IMG/VR virus record: IMGVR_UViG_3300033149_006333
Span: 1-34,470 of that record
Source of the DNA: a virus
Reading direction: 5' to 3' (one strand)
Length of the DNA stretch: 34,470 bases
In this document: in pieces, positions 12,477 to 22,323 of the stretch
Layout of the letters: every line of letters begins with the position of its first letter
Numbering within the stretch: the first letter of the stretch is position 1
Notes under the pieces: generated by a model
What the model was told of the DNA's origin: nothing
Seen by the model: the letters and a program-made list of their open reading frames with translations, nothing else
The model's database searches: none
Position numbers and translations under genes: made by a program

Positions 12477-13793
12477 ATGGCCGGCCAGCCCTTAGCAGAG
12501 GCGTATGTCCGAATTGACCTAGACACCCGCGCTTTCGAGCGGGGCATCTCCAGTTCGCAGGCTGCTTTCACTGCCGCCGCTACCTCCATAACCCGCACCG
12601 CCCGCTCGATGCAGATGGCTGTCATAGCGGCCTTCGGTGCCATAGCTGGGGCAGCATTGACGATGAAGAAAGCAGTGTCGGTCGCGCGGGAATACGACGC
12701 CGCCATCAGGGAAATTTGGACGTTGATGGATGTCTCCGAAAAGGAGATGCAGGCCTACGCCGCGCGGGTGGAAGAACTCGGAGTGGCTTTCGGGCAAGCC
12801 GGGAAGACAGCACTGCGCGCATTCTACCAGGTCGTATCTGCTGGCTATCAAGGCGAGCAAGGCTTCAAGGTCCTGCAAGCTGCGATGAAAGCCGCAACCG
12901 CCGGAGTGACAGACGCCTTTACGGCTGTAGATGTCCTGACCACTGTGCTCAACTCGTACAATTTGAGTGCAGACCAGGCCCTCTACGTGTCAGACATCCT
13001 CTTTACAGTTGTGAAAAGAGGAAAGACGACTTTCGCAGAACTTGCTTCCACGATGGGTCGCCTCGCCGGTATCGCCGCGCCATTAAATGTCAGTCTCGAA
13101 GAACTGGCTGCTGCTTTGGCTTTTCTGACAAGGACTTTGCCTACAGAAGAAGCTGTGACTGCTCTCCGGGCCGCCATGATGGAGATGGTCAAGCCAAGCA
13201 GTGAACTGACTGAGCTTTTGAAAGAGCTGGGATACGCAACCGGATCGGCTGCCTTGCGCTCGGCCGGATTTCTGGAGTTGTTAGCGCAACTCGCTATCGT
13301 AGCCGAAAAAACCGGAGTCCCGATTGAGACCCTATTCGGGAACATCCGGTCATTGACCGCCATCATGCCGATGACGAGCAATCGTGCCGAAGAACTAAAC
13401 GAACACATCGAGGCTATGAAACAGGTCGCGGGTGCTACGGAGGAAGCCTTTGGGAAGATCGCGGAAGGCATCGACTTTAAAATGCGCCAACTCTCTAGCG
13501 CGGTCTCTCTAACATGGGCGAGAGTAGGCAGGCTTTTCCAAGAGAGTGTGGCCGGAATGGCCGAGCAGATAGCCGGACTCCTCTTTTCATTCTCCAAGAC
13601 GCTGGCTGAAAGTGAGGAATTTCAGGAGAGCCTGCGGCACCTTCTGGTCCAGGGCCTGAAACTTGGAGGCGTGATCGCTGTCTTGGGTGGCATCTTCATG
13701 GCTCTCAAAATGCTGCTAACTCCTGCCGGAGCCTTGCTCACGACTTTTACCTCTGTTCTTGGCTTTGCGCTGGAACCTCCTGAATATCAGTAA
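12477..13793 (+). CDS. Tape measure protein, N-terminal frame (TP901 core)
   Basis: This 438-residue frame opens the tape measure gene. It has a helical N-terminus (TRAFERGISSSQAAFTAAAT), a hydrophobic stretch and the TP901-type core: AREYDAAIREIWTLMDVSE, FYQVVSAGYQG, VDVLTTVLNSYNLS and FAELASTMGRLAGIAAPLN. The last residues after about 13755 are out of frame. No ribosome site precedes the ATG. A weak TTGAGC-16-TTTAAG promoter 11 bases upstream suggests a leaderless start. The protein sets tail length and occupies the tube. Confidence 0.75.
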   Translation: MAGQPLAEAYVRIDLDTRAFERGISSSQAAFTAAATSITRTARSMQMAVIAAFGAIAGAALTMKKAVSVAREYDAAIREIWTLMDVSEKEMQAYAARVEELGVAFGQAGKTALRAFYQVVSAGYQGEQGFKVLQAAMKAATAGVTDAFTAVDVLTTVLNSYNLSADQALYVSDILFTVVKRGKTTFAELASTMGRLAGIAAPLNVSLEELAAALAFLTRTLPTEEAVTALRAAMMEMVKPSSELTELLKELGYATGSAALRSAGFLELLAQLAIVAEKTGVPIETLFGNIRSLTAIMPMTSNRAEELNEHIEAMKQVAGATEEAFGKIAEGIDFKMRQLSSAVSLTWARVGRLFQESVAGMAEQIAGLLFSFSKTLAESEEFQESLRHLLVQGLKLGGVIAVLGGIFMALKMLLTPAGALLTTFTSVLGFALEPPEYQ

Positions 13794-16700
13794 GATCCTG
13801 GAAACGATCGGAGAGAAAGTCACTGGCGCGGTTTCTTTCGTTTTGGAGTTCGCAGGCGTAGAAGGCCTTGCAGAGCAGATCCGTTCGCTGGGAAGCTCCG
13901 TTGAAAGAATAATCGGCATGGCGGTGGCTGGGTTTGCTGGTTCAGTCTTAGTCCGCTGGTTGCTCAAAGGTCTGACAAAGCCTAGAACTTTCATTGGAAT
14001 TCTTCCTCTGGTAGGAGCGATTTCGTTCGAACTAGCGATGCGCTGGAGGAAAGTGACAACCGACCTCGATCAGTTGGCGAACCTTATCACAGACACTCTT
14101 GGAACTGTCTTGGGAGCCGCGGTAGGCTTCGCGATCGGAGGGCCTCTCGGGGCTGCTATCGGAGCTTTGGTGGGTCGAGGCGCAGCTGAGGCTATTGAAG
14201 TGACTGTTCCCCTCATTGGAAAACTTCTTTGGGGCGATGCCAAGTCGAATGTAGACAAGTTCTTCTCTGAACTGAATTCGCAGATAGACAGCCTGAGTTC
14301 AAAGCTTTCGGAAGCTGTGAGTTCAGGAGTTGGTAAGGTCACAGCGGTCGTTAACGAGTGGATCGCTAAGCTAGCGCAGGCAGCTACCAGCCCGGAAGCC
14401 TTGGAGGCTTGGGATCAATACATAGAAGTCGTGGAAAGAAGCGCGATTGCGATCCGTGATACTTTGAGTGAAACTCTTGCGCCGGAGGAAGCTTCTTTCA
14501 TCGCTAAGACGTTCGTTGATAGTATAACGAGCGTCATCGATGATCCAGAATTGAAAGCGATGTTGGAAGAGGTTTTCAAAGAGTGGCTAGAGCCCTCGAG
14601 TGAAGTCCTTGGTCAAGCAGAACAGATGGGTCGCCAGATGGGTCAGGCTGTCCAAGAAGGATTAGAGTCCATCGATTTGGTTCCTTCCCTTGACGTCTCT
14701 TTGTCTCTTTCGGAAGCAAGAATCCTCGGCCAAAGGATCGGTTCCGAGCTAGCGGATTCTATTCAGGATGTACTAGGAGGCTTCGAAGTCACTTTGACGG
14801 GAGGATTCGGCATCCTTCGGCAATTGGGAGGCTTTGTGCCCGGTCAAGGGTCTGGCGATCGCGTGCCCGCCCTCCTTGAACCAGGCGAATTCGTATGGCC
14901 GAAGGAACTTGTCCGCCAGTATCCCGAAGTCATTGTGGGACTGTGGAAGAAGTTCAGGCTCGGCGGTTTTGTGGGCTATCAGGCCGGAGGCGCGGTCCTG
15001 GCTACCGAGGGCGGGGGGGCAGACGTCCTTTCTGGACTAGCAGGCGGATTCTCTAAGTTCCTGGATGTTTTGAATCGCATAGTATCTGGTCTCTATGACT
15101 TCTTAAAGCCACTCGTGCGCGGCGAAGAGGAGATGGCGCGTTTCGAGGAAGACTTCGCCGCACTGAGGGATTTGATAGCTGGATTCCGAGATGTCGCTGC
15201 GAATGCGGACGATGCCATCCAAGAGATTATCAACCGGACTCAACAGCAGGCTCAAGCCGCAATCGAGCAAGCGGAGAAGATGGCAAGAAGCGGCCAAGCT
15301 GCTGAAGGTCTCCAAGCCCAGCTAGAAAAGCTTACGTTTCCTTCGGCTGAGGCAGGCCAGACCCTGAGACAACTTGCGCTAGAGAGCGGTAGGTCAGCAA
15401 AAGACCTGATCGCAATTCACGCAAAAGCACAAGATCTCATCTCCGTTGCTAAAGACCTCTATGATGCGCAACGGTTCTTTGGGTTGTCTACTGAAGAAAC
15501 GATTGAGAGTTTGCGTAGTTTCCTCTCCACTGTGGGGCTTTCCGAGGTCGAAATTGAGAGCATCATCGCGGACATCGTCAGCGCGAGTCAAGATTTGGCT
15601 TCAGCTTTTAGCAAACTCATTTCACAGGCCGAGGCCCTGACTCTTGCTCAAACCAGCCAAATTCTGGCCCTGCGAGAACAGGCCCTGGCTGTGCTTGAAT
15701 CGGGGAAGGTCACTACAGAAGAAGGCGAGATTCGCCGGGCAACCATAGGAGAGATCATCGCTGCGGCTGGTGCAGTTAGCTCCTTCTCTTCTTGGCTTGA
15801 CGCCACCATAACGACGCTTGAGCGCCTCATCACGGCCGGGAACGAAGCTGTTCGACCTCTGTATGAGCAACTAACGAAACTCAGGGAAGGCATGGCTTTG
15901 GGGCCGACTTTCGAGGAGCAGCGTCGGGCCCAAGAGCGGGCTGCAGAGGAAGCCAAGAGGCGCCAAGAGGAGCTTGCCCGAAAGGCCAGGGAGGCATTTG
16001 AAGAAAGCTTCCGGAAACCGATCAAAGAAGCGTTCGAAACTGGAGACTGGATGGAAGCTGCCCTCGCTGTCCGGGAGATGGCAAAGCAGAAAGACGATCT
16101 CATAGCACAAGCGAAAGCACTCCCGGCGGTGCAGGGCAAGACAATGGAGCTTGCGGAGGTTTACGATCTACTGATCGGAGCACAGAGAGAGCTCCTTTCT
16201 AGCATCGACAAAGAAATAGCAGTGCGCCAGATCGCCGGTGAAAACGTAGACGCGCTTGAGGAACTAAAAACGCAGATCGAGGAACTGTTCGATCCTCTCG
16301 GAGAATGGAAGAAGGTACTCCGAGAAGTCCTAGGCGTGATGGCGGAGAACCAGCTGAAGGCCAGCCAAAGCTTGAGGGAACTGTTCTTGAAAGCGAAGGA
16401 ACTCGGCACGGGCAGCGCAGAAGCTGCTTCTCTCATAGCCGAAGGAGCCCGAGATCAGATCCGCGCTTATGAAGCGCAGATCGAGGACATGAAACTGTTC
16501 GGTCTCTCCACAGCCGATCTGCGCTTTGAGCTCGAGGTGCTCAAAGGCACCTTGGCCGGCTTGCCGGAGTCCGTGGCTAAGTTCAAGGCGGCCCTCGATC
16601 TTTATGCAGAGGACATTGTGAACCTAGTCGGGGCCGTTTTAGGTCCTGAGGCTGGCGAGATCGCAAGTAAAATCGCGGGGCTTGCTCAAGCCTGGTTCGC

Positions 16701-17835
16701 GCTAGACATGACGAAAATGGCCGAAGCCGGAGAACTATTCGCACAGGGTTCGCTTGCGGCTGGGGCTGCAGCTTTTACAGCGGCAGGCGGGTTGGGAGTT
16801 TTAACTGCCATGATCGAATTGGGGAAAGCAATTGTCAATATAATAGAGGAATCGAGAGAGCGGATCAAGCAAACTGTTAAAGAAGTCGCTGACAAGTTCC
16901 TCAACTTGGCGCAGACGGTCCTAGAAAAGTTCCAGGCTAAGATTGAAGGCTTGGTTTCTTCCTTGGAAAATCTCATAAAGAGCACGGAAGCCTTCTCTGA
17001 TCTTCAAGACAAGCTATCGGATCTGCAGCGCGGTACGTTCGAGTTACTCCTCCAGCCGCTAGAGTTGGTATCAGGCTTGCTTTATGAAATGATGAAGGCT
17101 CTCGGACTCGTGAAGGAAGAAGCCGAGCGGGTAGCGGAGACAGCCAAAGAGACCTGGGAAGCCTTGAATGTCCCCGCTGGCTTCAAAGGAGCCAGATACG
17201 AATGGGCTGTCACAAGGCCAGGCGAGCCTTATCGCCCGATCGAGGAAGCTTCGGAAGAAGCGGGCAAGACGCTCACCTGGGCTGAAAAGATCATAAAGAA
17301 GTTTGGCAAAGAACTCGGTGAAGCCATGAAGGGCTTGAGGAAGTTCGGGGACACTGTCCGAAAAGCTTGGGAGAAGATAGGCCCTGCTATTGTAAGAGGC
17401 TTACTGCCTGCAATAGAAGAGATCGGATCTTGGTTTGGCAAACTTGGGAATCGGATCAGCACCGATCTTCTGCCAGTCTTAACTAGGACCTTGCCTACCG
17501 TCATCGGAGGGTTCCTGAAATTCTTTCCCAGTCTCGCTAGCTTCGCACAAGCTCTGGGCTCTTTGGCTGAACCGATGACTCAGTTGGCTGGCCAAATAGC
17601 AGACGGGTTATCTCCAGTATTGGACACGTTTCTGGGTACATTGACAAAAGTAGTCGATTGGATACGTGATGTGCTCATGCCTGATTTGGGCAAGTTTTTC
17701 GAGCAATTCGGAACTTGGTGGAAGGAAGATGTAGATCCCTTCTTGAAAGAAGAAGTCTTTCCGACCCTAGCAGAATGGGGCAAAGAGCTCTACGCTTGGA
17801 TTAAAGAATACAGTGTGGCCATTCATCAAGGATAG
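13759..17835 (+). CDS. Tape measure protein, central frame
   Basis: This frame of up to 1358 residues continues the tape measure sequence one base out of step with the first part. It contains hydrophobic segments early (about 14060-14200) and GGFVPGQGSGDRVPALLEPG, a block common in tape measure proteins. Very long charged helices with Gln/Glu/Ala/Lys follow, and then a second hydrophobic part (about 16620-16830) and several VxxxLxPxL-like repeats near the end. Its own TTG at 13759 is probably not a start. With the flanking frames the full protein would have about 1930 residues. At roughly 0.15 nm per residue that implies a tail near 290 nm. Confidence 0.75.
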   Translation: MALRWNLLNISKILETIGEKVTGAVSFVLEFAGVEGLAEQIRSLGSSVERIIGMAVAGFAGSVLVRWLLKGLTKPRTFIGILPLVGAISFELAMRWRKVTTDLDQLANLITDTLGTVLGAAVGFAIGGPLGAAIGALVGRGAAEAIEVTVPLIGKLLWGDAKSNVDKFFSELNSQIDSLSSKLSEAVSSGVGKVTAVVNEWIAKLAQAATSPEALEAWDQYIEVVERSAIAIRDTLSETLAPEEASFIAKTFVDSITSVIDDPELKAMLEEVFKEWLEPSSEVLGQAEQMGRQMGQAVQEGLESIDLVPSLDVSLSLSEARILGQRIGSELADSIQDVLGGFEVTLTGGFGILRQLGGFVPGQGSGDRVPALLEPGEFVWPKELVRQYPEVIVGLWKKFRLGGFVGYQAGGAVLATEGGGADVLSGLAGGFSKFLDVLNRIVSGLYDFLKPLVRGEEEMARFEEDFAALRDLIAGFRDVAANADDAIQEIINRTQQQAQAAIEQAEKMARSGQAAEGLQAQLEKLTFPSAEAGQTLRQLALESGRSAKDLIAIHAKAQDLISVAKDLYDAQRFFGLSTEETIESLRSFLSTVGLSEVEIESIIADIVSASQDLASAFSKLISQAEALTLAQTSQILALREQALAVLESGKVTTEEGEIRRATIGEIIAAAGAVSSFSSWLDATITTLERLITAGNEAVRPLYEQLTKLREGMALGPTFEEQRRAQERAAEEAKRRQEELARKAREAFEESFRKPIKEAFETGDWMEAALAVREMAKQKDDLIAQAKALPAVQGKTMELAEVYDLLIGAQRELLSSIDKEIAVRQIAGENVDALEELKTQIEELFDPLGEWKKVLREVLGVMAENQLKASQSLRELFLKAKELGTGSAEAASLIAEGARDQIRAYEAQIEDMKLFGLSTADLRFELEVLKGTLAGLPESVAKFKAALDLYAEDIVNLVGAVLGPEAGEIASKIAGLAQAWFALDMTKMAEAGELFAQGSLAAGAAAFTAAGGLGVLTAMIELGKAIVNIIEESRERIKQTVKEVADKFLNLAQTVLEKFQAKIEGLVSSLENLIKSTEAFSDLQDKLSDLQRGTFELLLQPLELVSGLLYEMMKALGLVKEEAERVAETAKETWEALNVPAGFKGARYEWAVTRPGEPYRPIEEASEEAGKTLTWAEKIIKKFGKELGEAMKGLRKFGDTVRKAWEKIGPAIVRGLLPAIEEIGSWFGKLGNRISTDLLPVLTRTLPTVIGGFLKFFPSLASFAQALGSLAEPMTQLAGQIADGLSPVLDTFLGTLTKVVDWIRDVLMPDLGKFFEQFGTWWKEDVDPFLKEEVFPTLAEWGKELYAWIKEYSVAIHQG

Positions 17836-18280
17836 ACTTTGGCCAAAGCTCAAAGAGGTTGGAGAGAAGCTACTTTCTCTTCTCGAGCGTTTCTTTGATA
17901 TCCTGGATGAACACTGGCCTGCGATTGAAAAGTTAATTGACAAACTAATTGATAAATGGGTGCAAGGGCTAGAAGACCAGATCAAAGTCCTAGACTTAGC
18001 CCTTGACTGGTACGAATTAACTGGGCATTGGCCTTCGATCGTGATCCCATTCCAGCATGGTGGCATTGTCACCCGCCCGACCCTAGCCTGGCTCGGCGAA
18101 GCAGGCCCCGAGGCAGTCATCCCGCTCACCGGTTTCAATTATCCGCGCCTTGGCCTGGCCGCGGCAGGAGCGCACATCTCGATTGAGATTTCAGGCCGCC
18201 TAGTTGGAGACGGGCGTGAGCTGGTCGGAGTGATCGAGCGCGTGCAAGTGCGAGATGAGATCGTGAGGGGTAAGAGATGA
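17813..18280 (+). CDS. Tape measure protein, C-terminal frame
   Basis: This frame carries VWPFIKDRLWPKL, which continues the preceding helical pattern, and ends with HGGIVTRPTLAWLGEAGPEAVIPL. That is the standard C-terminal block of many tape measure proteins. It is one base out of step with the central frame. Removing one A from the AAA at about 17803-17805 would join them. The GTG at 17813 has no ribosome site. The end overlaps the hub gene start by ATGA at 18277. Confidence 0.75.
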   Translation: MWPFIKDRLWPKLKEVGEKLLSLLERFFDILDEHWPAIEKLIDKLIDKWVQGLEDQIKVLDLALDWYELTGHWPSIVIPFQHGGIVTRPTLAWLGEAGPEAVIPLTGFNYPRLGLAAAGAHISIEISGRLVGDGRELVGVIERVQVRDEIVRGKR

Positions 18281-20007
18281 GGAACGTTCCGAACTCCACC
18301 CAGATCGTGCCAGTTGAACTCCGGCTGATCGTGAATGGAGTTGACCTATCGGATCGCGTTCAGTCCTGGGAGCGATACTTTGACTTTGATGGTGGCTGCT
18401 ATGTCCTTGAGATAACTTTCACGAATCATGAGCAGCTGCGCGAAGCTGGGCTCGGCCTAGACCCTCGCGATCCCAATTCGACCTATAACGCGACTGAACC
18501 TCTCTTGGGCGCTTATCACGAAGTCACTTTGGACATCCGCAAGCAAGGCGTCTCCGAATGGACTCGCTTTTTCACCGGCTTCGTGGGGCCCGCCGAAGTG
18601 TCTGGGGGCGAGACTTGGGGTGAAGCGGACACCGTGTCTTGCACCTGCGTCGGCAAGTCCCAGCCGCTCAAGGACTGGATGATCGAGGACAGGCTTGCCC
18701 TCAAATATGAGAATGCCGCTATCTCTCCGACTGGCTCACCAGACCTACTCAACCGCATCTTGCAAGATCAGGAGCTGAACTATTCAGTAGTCTACCGAGA
18801 CGACCCCGACTTTTCGGTGTCTGAATATATAGTCTCGGGAGTTTCGGCTTGGGAAGCTTTGGAGAACGCGCTCGCTCCGACCGGCTTCCGGTTGATCGAG
18901 CTGTGGAACGATTCGTCTTCCGATTTCGAGATCACAGTTGTCGATCCCATGCGAAGCAAGACCGAACCCGATTTCGAACTTGTCGGGGGTTTCTCCTCCC
19001 GCAGGCTCTCGGGCTCGGAGGCGGACGTGCGTACCTACGTGGCGGTCGCTTACCGGGATTTCGAGCGCAAGGAAGAACGGTACGTCTGGGCCGAAGCCGA
19101 CTCCTCGATTGTGGCAAAGTACGGGATACCGGACGGCTCAGGCGGGCGCAAGCACCGCAAGATGGTGTATAAGACTCAAGACCGGAGCCTAATAGATTCG
19201 GAATCCGAAGCTCGCGAGCTGGCGGCCTTGATCCTCCACGATCTCCAGGAGCCGACTCCCGATTGCGAAATCACGTTGCCGTACCTCGATCCGCGATTCG
19301 AGCCGTTCGACTTAGTGCGGTTCACAGGCGAGTACTCAGTCGACGTAGGCATCATGAGCGTTCGCGAGTCTTGGTCATTCGAGCGACAGGTCGGCGAGAC
19401 CGTCATCTCGGGGACCGCGAACAAGATCATCGGCGCGAAGCAACTCTGGCTTTCGAGGGACGCCAAGCGCCAGCCTCCGGCCGAGAGGCGACTCCAAGAC
19501 ATGCCTGGCAAGCCTCCTCCACAGCCTCCGGCTCCAGAACTCGATCCAGCTTGGTACGTCGGTCCTGACGGCACGCCACAGCCGGTCGTGGATGCCATTT
19601 TTCCGGGACCCGTGCCTTGGTGGGCCAAAGGTCGGGTGGTAGCAGTTGGCAAGTTCAAAGTCATGGCCACCGGAACGGCTACGGGCGGAACTGTGGATTA
19701 CCTTGAGGACACTGATAAGAGCTGGGAGCCGGGCCAGTTCTCCGGCAAGTCGCGGGACTACCTCTACATCTCATCTGGCACTGGAGCTGGCCAGGCGAGG
19801 AGGATCAAAATGAATACTGCGACGCGGATCTACGTAGAGACCGCGTTCGACACATCTCCGGGTCCGGACTCCGTCTACGTCGTCTTGAGGCGCCTCCGGA
19901 ACCGGAAACAGGAGAACATCGATCTTTCACCCTTTTACAGGGTGAGGGAATTTGAGGAGGGAAGCTACGTCTTTGTAGCTCATTCGCTTGTCCCTTCGGG
20001 ACGCTAA
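18277..20007 (+). CDS. Tail hub/baseplate protein (gpD/gp27-like)
   Basis: This 576-residue protein follows the tape measure gene with an ATGA overlap, where distal tail and hub proteins are encoded. Its first third (VELRLIVNGVDLSDRVQSWERYFDFDGG, then FFTGFVGPAEV) has the beta-barrel look of hub proteins. The middle has DRSLIDSESEARELAALILHDLQ and ITLPYLDPRFEPFDLVRF, typical of phage late control D/gp27-like domains. A proline-rich linker (PGKPPPQPPAPELDP) then leads to a separate C-terminal beta domain. It should close the tail tip and hold the fibres. Confidence 0.65.
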   Translation: MRNVPNSTQIVPVELRLIVNGVDLSDRVQSWERYFDFDGGCYVLEITFTNHEQLREAGLGLDPRDPNSTYNATEPLLGAYHEVTLDIRKQGVSEWTRFFTGFVGPAEVSGGETWGEADTVSCTCVGKSQPLKDWMIEDRLALKYENAAISPTGSPDLLNRILQDQELNYSVVYRDDPDFSVSEYIVSGVSAWEALENALAPTGFRLIELWNDSSSDFEITVVDPMRSKTEPDFELVGGFSSRRLSGSEADVRTYVAVAYRDFERKEERYVWAEADSSIVAKYGIPDGSGGRKHRKMVYKTQDRSLIDSESEARELAALILHDLQEPTPDCEITLPYLDPRFEPFDLVRFTGEYSVDVGIMSVRESWSFERQVGETVISGTANKIIGAKQLWLSRDAKRQPPAERRLQDMPGKPPPQPPAPELDPAWYVGPDGTPQPVVDAIFPGPVPWWAKGRVVAVGKFKVMATGTATGGTVDYLEDTDKSWEPGQFSGKSRDYLYISSGTGAGQARRIKMNTATRIYVETAFDTSPGPDSVYVVLRRLRNRKQENIDLSPFYRVREFEEGSYVFVAHSLVPSGR

Positions 20008-20012
20008 ATCTC

Positions 20013-20040
20013 TTGAACTGGCGCTCCTTAATGTTATCTT
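20013..20040 (+). promoter_or_regulatory. Promoter for the fibre genes, TTGAAC-16-TATCTT
   Basis: TTGAAC (20013-20018) and TATCTT (20035-20040) are 16 bases apart. The fibre ATG at 20050 lies nine bases beyond the -10 box and has no ribosome site, which again suggests a leaderless message. Confidence 0.45.
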
Positions 20041-20049
20041 AGACTCGAA

Positions 20050-22323
20050 ATGGCGACGTGGAAGAAATGGACAAGCACCGTTTTGGTCAATGGGCAGCCC
20101 GAGCCCAACGTGGAAGTTCATGTCTACGAGCCGGGCACTACGAACGAAATCACAGTCTATGAAGACGAAGGCGTTACTCCGATAACCCAACCTATCCTGA
20201 CGGATTCTCAAGGACGCTACGCTTTCTTTGTCGATGTTGATACGTATCCCGAAATCAGACTGTACCTTGAAAAGGACGGGGTGGACTTTTCCGAGGCCAA
20301 TGAGGACCTCGATGGCGTTCCGGTTCCTGGAGCAGGGGCGGGGGCTGGAACTTTCCTTGAGCTAACCGATACGCCTTCAAGCTACGTTGGCAGAGGCGGC
20401 GATGTAGTCTTAGTAAAAACTACAGAGGACGGAATAGAAACCCAGCCTTGGCCTGTCACAGGGTCGACCCTGAACTTCTTTTTGAGTGATGACGCTGCCG
20501 ACATCGGAAGCTACTACTACATGTATCCCACAGAAAGTGGCGATGGTTACTCAGAGCTAACAAGTCCCAGCCTCTCAACTGGAGATGACCAGCTTCTTTG
20601 GAGTTTCGTAACCGAGGCCGGAGAGCCTGGTGTTGAGGTTCTCGCACTAGGAGCCTATACTGCAACGCTATTCCTCAAAAAGACTGGCAATAAGGATGTA
20701 CGCGTATACTGGAAACTGTTCAAACGCGACACCGGAGGGACTGAGACCGAGATCCTGCAAAGCGCAGTCAGTGACTACCTTACGACAGATAACAGCCAGT
20801 ACCTGATTTCGGCATATTTGAATGAAGATCAGGTTCTGGACCCAACGGATCGCCTCGTGCTCAAGTTGTACGCGAACGTCTCGGGAACCGGCACGGACGT
20901 GACAGTGACCCTAACGATGGAAGGTGATTACGACAGCCGGCTCACAATCAACGTCTTGAGTTCTGCGTTCAACCTGGATCGGCTTTCCGACGTGACGATC
21001 ACCGCCCCGGCGGACAATGAACTATTGGTCTATGATTCCGCTTCCGCAAAGTGGAAAAATCAAACGCTACCGACACACGGGAACGAAAGGCATGATCCGG
21101 ACTTTTTGGCTGTAGACGGTTCAAATGCAATGGAAGATGTTCTGCAAGGAAGCAGCAATGCACCACACCGTATCCTTCAGAAGTTAGCCCTTAACTATGA
21201 CTTATCGCTGGGAGATAATTTGGTGATGCCTCTTTTAATGTCAGATATCGCCTATTTAGAGCCAAAAGGAGGGAGTGTTACTGCTAGCCCGATGCCGACA
21301 TCGGGTAGTTTAAGTAATCTTTTCGACGGCTCGCTGGCACGTGCAGATTGGAGTTCCCCGACGGGTACAATAACAGTCGAGGTAACACTCCAGAAAACTT
21401 TTACCTGGGGCTGTACGGTGTATTGCATTATGCAAGCTGGATATCGTGCGAAGGACGTGACGATTGAATACTATGATCCTGTAGATGCTCAATGGAAAAC
21501 GATAGTTGCAGTGACTGATTGGAAGTATGCTGTAGTCTCTGGGTATGTCACTGCTGGAAGCCATGGGATGTCAAAGCTCCGATTTAGCTTCGCCAACTTT
21601 CTCACCTCACAGTTCCGTTTGATAGAGTTAGGACTGGTCAACGTAGCTGGTGACCTCTTTGGGACCTACTTGTTTCCTCGTTCCGGTGGAGTCCTTTATG
21701 GCGACATTGACATGAACGGGAACGACATTGACAACCTCAACTGCATTAACTCATCTGGAAGTGATCTCGGCGTCAAAACCCCAAGTCCAGGCTACGACCT
21801 GGATGTGACAGGCGACATCCACTGCACTGGCAAGCTGACGAGCGACGGCGGCAATGACCCGCCTTACGTGCTTTACAACTACGAAACACGAACCTCCATC
21901 GTCGACCGCGTTAAAAGCGAGGTCTTGCCGGACAAGTTGAACGGCGCGGTCCTGTTTTTCAACGGCGATCGAGGTCAACTGGAGCTTTTCCTACCTAGCA
22001 AGGGCGAGTTCCGGTCTTTGGATGGCAAAGTTTTGGAGATGGTAAAGCCTATTACGCAAACATTCGAGACGGAGGACCGCTACTACCTGGATGAAGAGAC
22101 CGGAGAGATCAAGACCTATAAAGTCAAGAGGACACGAGCGAAGTATCGCCTCAAGCCGAATCATGAGCTCGATCCCCGCACCGGAAAGGTCAAGCGAAAG
22201 ATCATAGAGAAGAAGGAAGATCCTGAAACGGGCGAGGAGATCGAAGGGATAGTCGGAGAAGAAGAAGTCTCACCAGAGGAAGCCATCGAGCTGGTAAAAG
22301 TCGCGAAAGAAGATGGCAGATAA
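20050..22323 (+). CDS. Tail fibre/receptor-binding protein
   Basis: This 757-residue protein begins with a domain of the type found at virion-attached fibre ends (MATWKKWTSTVLVNGQPEP and YEPGTTNEITVYED, then GRYAFFVDVDTYPEIRLYLE). Long beta-rich regions with Ser/Thr/Gly/Asp follow. A LFDGSLARADWSSPTG to FRLIELGLVNVAGD section looks like a discoidin or galactose-binding-like module. GDIDMNGNDIDNLNCINSSG is a fibre-shaft motif. The C-terminus is a charged, coiled region (DEETGEIKTYKVKRTR to EEAIELVKVAKEDGR). It probably binds the host receptor. It overlaps the next fibre gene by 11 bases. Confidence 0.7.
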   Translation: MATWKKWTSTVLVNGQPEPNVEVHVYEPGTTNEITVYEDEGVTPITQPILTDSQGRYAFFVDVDTYPEIRLYLEKDGVDFSEANEDLDGVPVPGAGAGAGTFLELTDTPSSYVGRGGDVVLVKTTEDGIETQPWPVTGSTLNFFLSDDAADIGSYYYMYPTESGDGYSELTSPSLSTGDDQLLWSFVTEAGEPGVEVLALGAYTATLFLKKTGNKDVRVYWKLFKRDTGGTETEILQSAVSDYLTTDNSQYLISAYLNEDQVLDPTDRLVLKLYANVSGTGTDVTVTLTMEGDYDSRLTINVLSSAFNLDRLSDVTITAPADNELLVYDSASAKWKNQTLPTHGNERHDPDFLAVDGSNAMEDVLQGSSNAPHRILQKLALNYDLSLGDNLVMPLLMSDIAYLEPKGGSVTASPMPTSGSLSNLFDGSLARADWSSPTGTITVEVTLQKTFTWGCTVYCIMQAGYRAKDVTIEYYDPVDAQWKTIVAVTDWKYAVVSGYVTAGSHGMSKLRFSFANFLTSQFRLIELGLVNVAGDLFGTYLFPRSGGVLYGDIDMNGNDIDNLNCINSSGSDLGVKTPSPGYDLDVTGDIHCTGKLTSDGGNDPPYVLYNYETRTSIVDRVKSEVLPDKLNGAVLFFNGDRGQLELFLPSKGEFRSLDGKVLEMVKPITQTFETEDRYYLDEETGEIKTYKVKRTRAKYRLKPNHELDPRTGKVKRKIIEKKEDPETGEEIEGIVGEEEVSPEEAIELVKVAKEDGR

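Noticed and set aside
13000-13600. Minus-strand 204-codon frame inside the tape measure gene
   Set aside because: It is a shadow of a long alanine-rich coding region, with no start signal.
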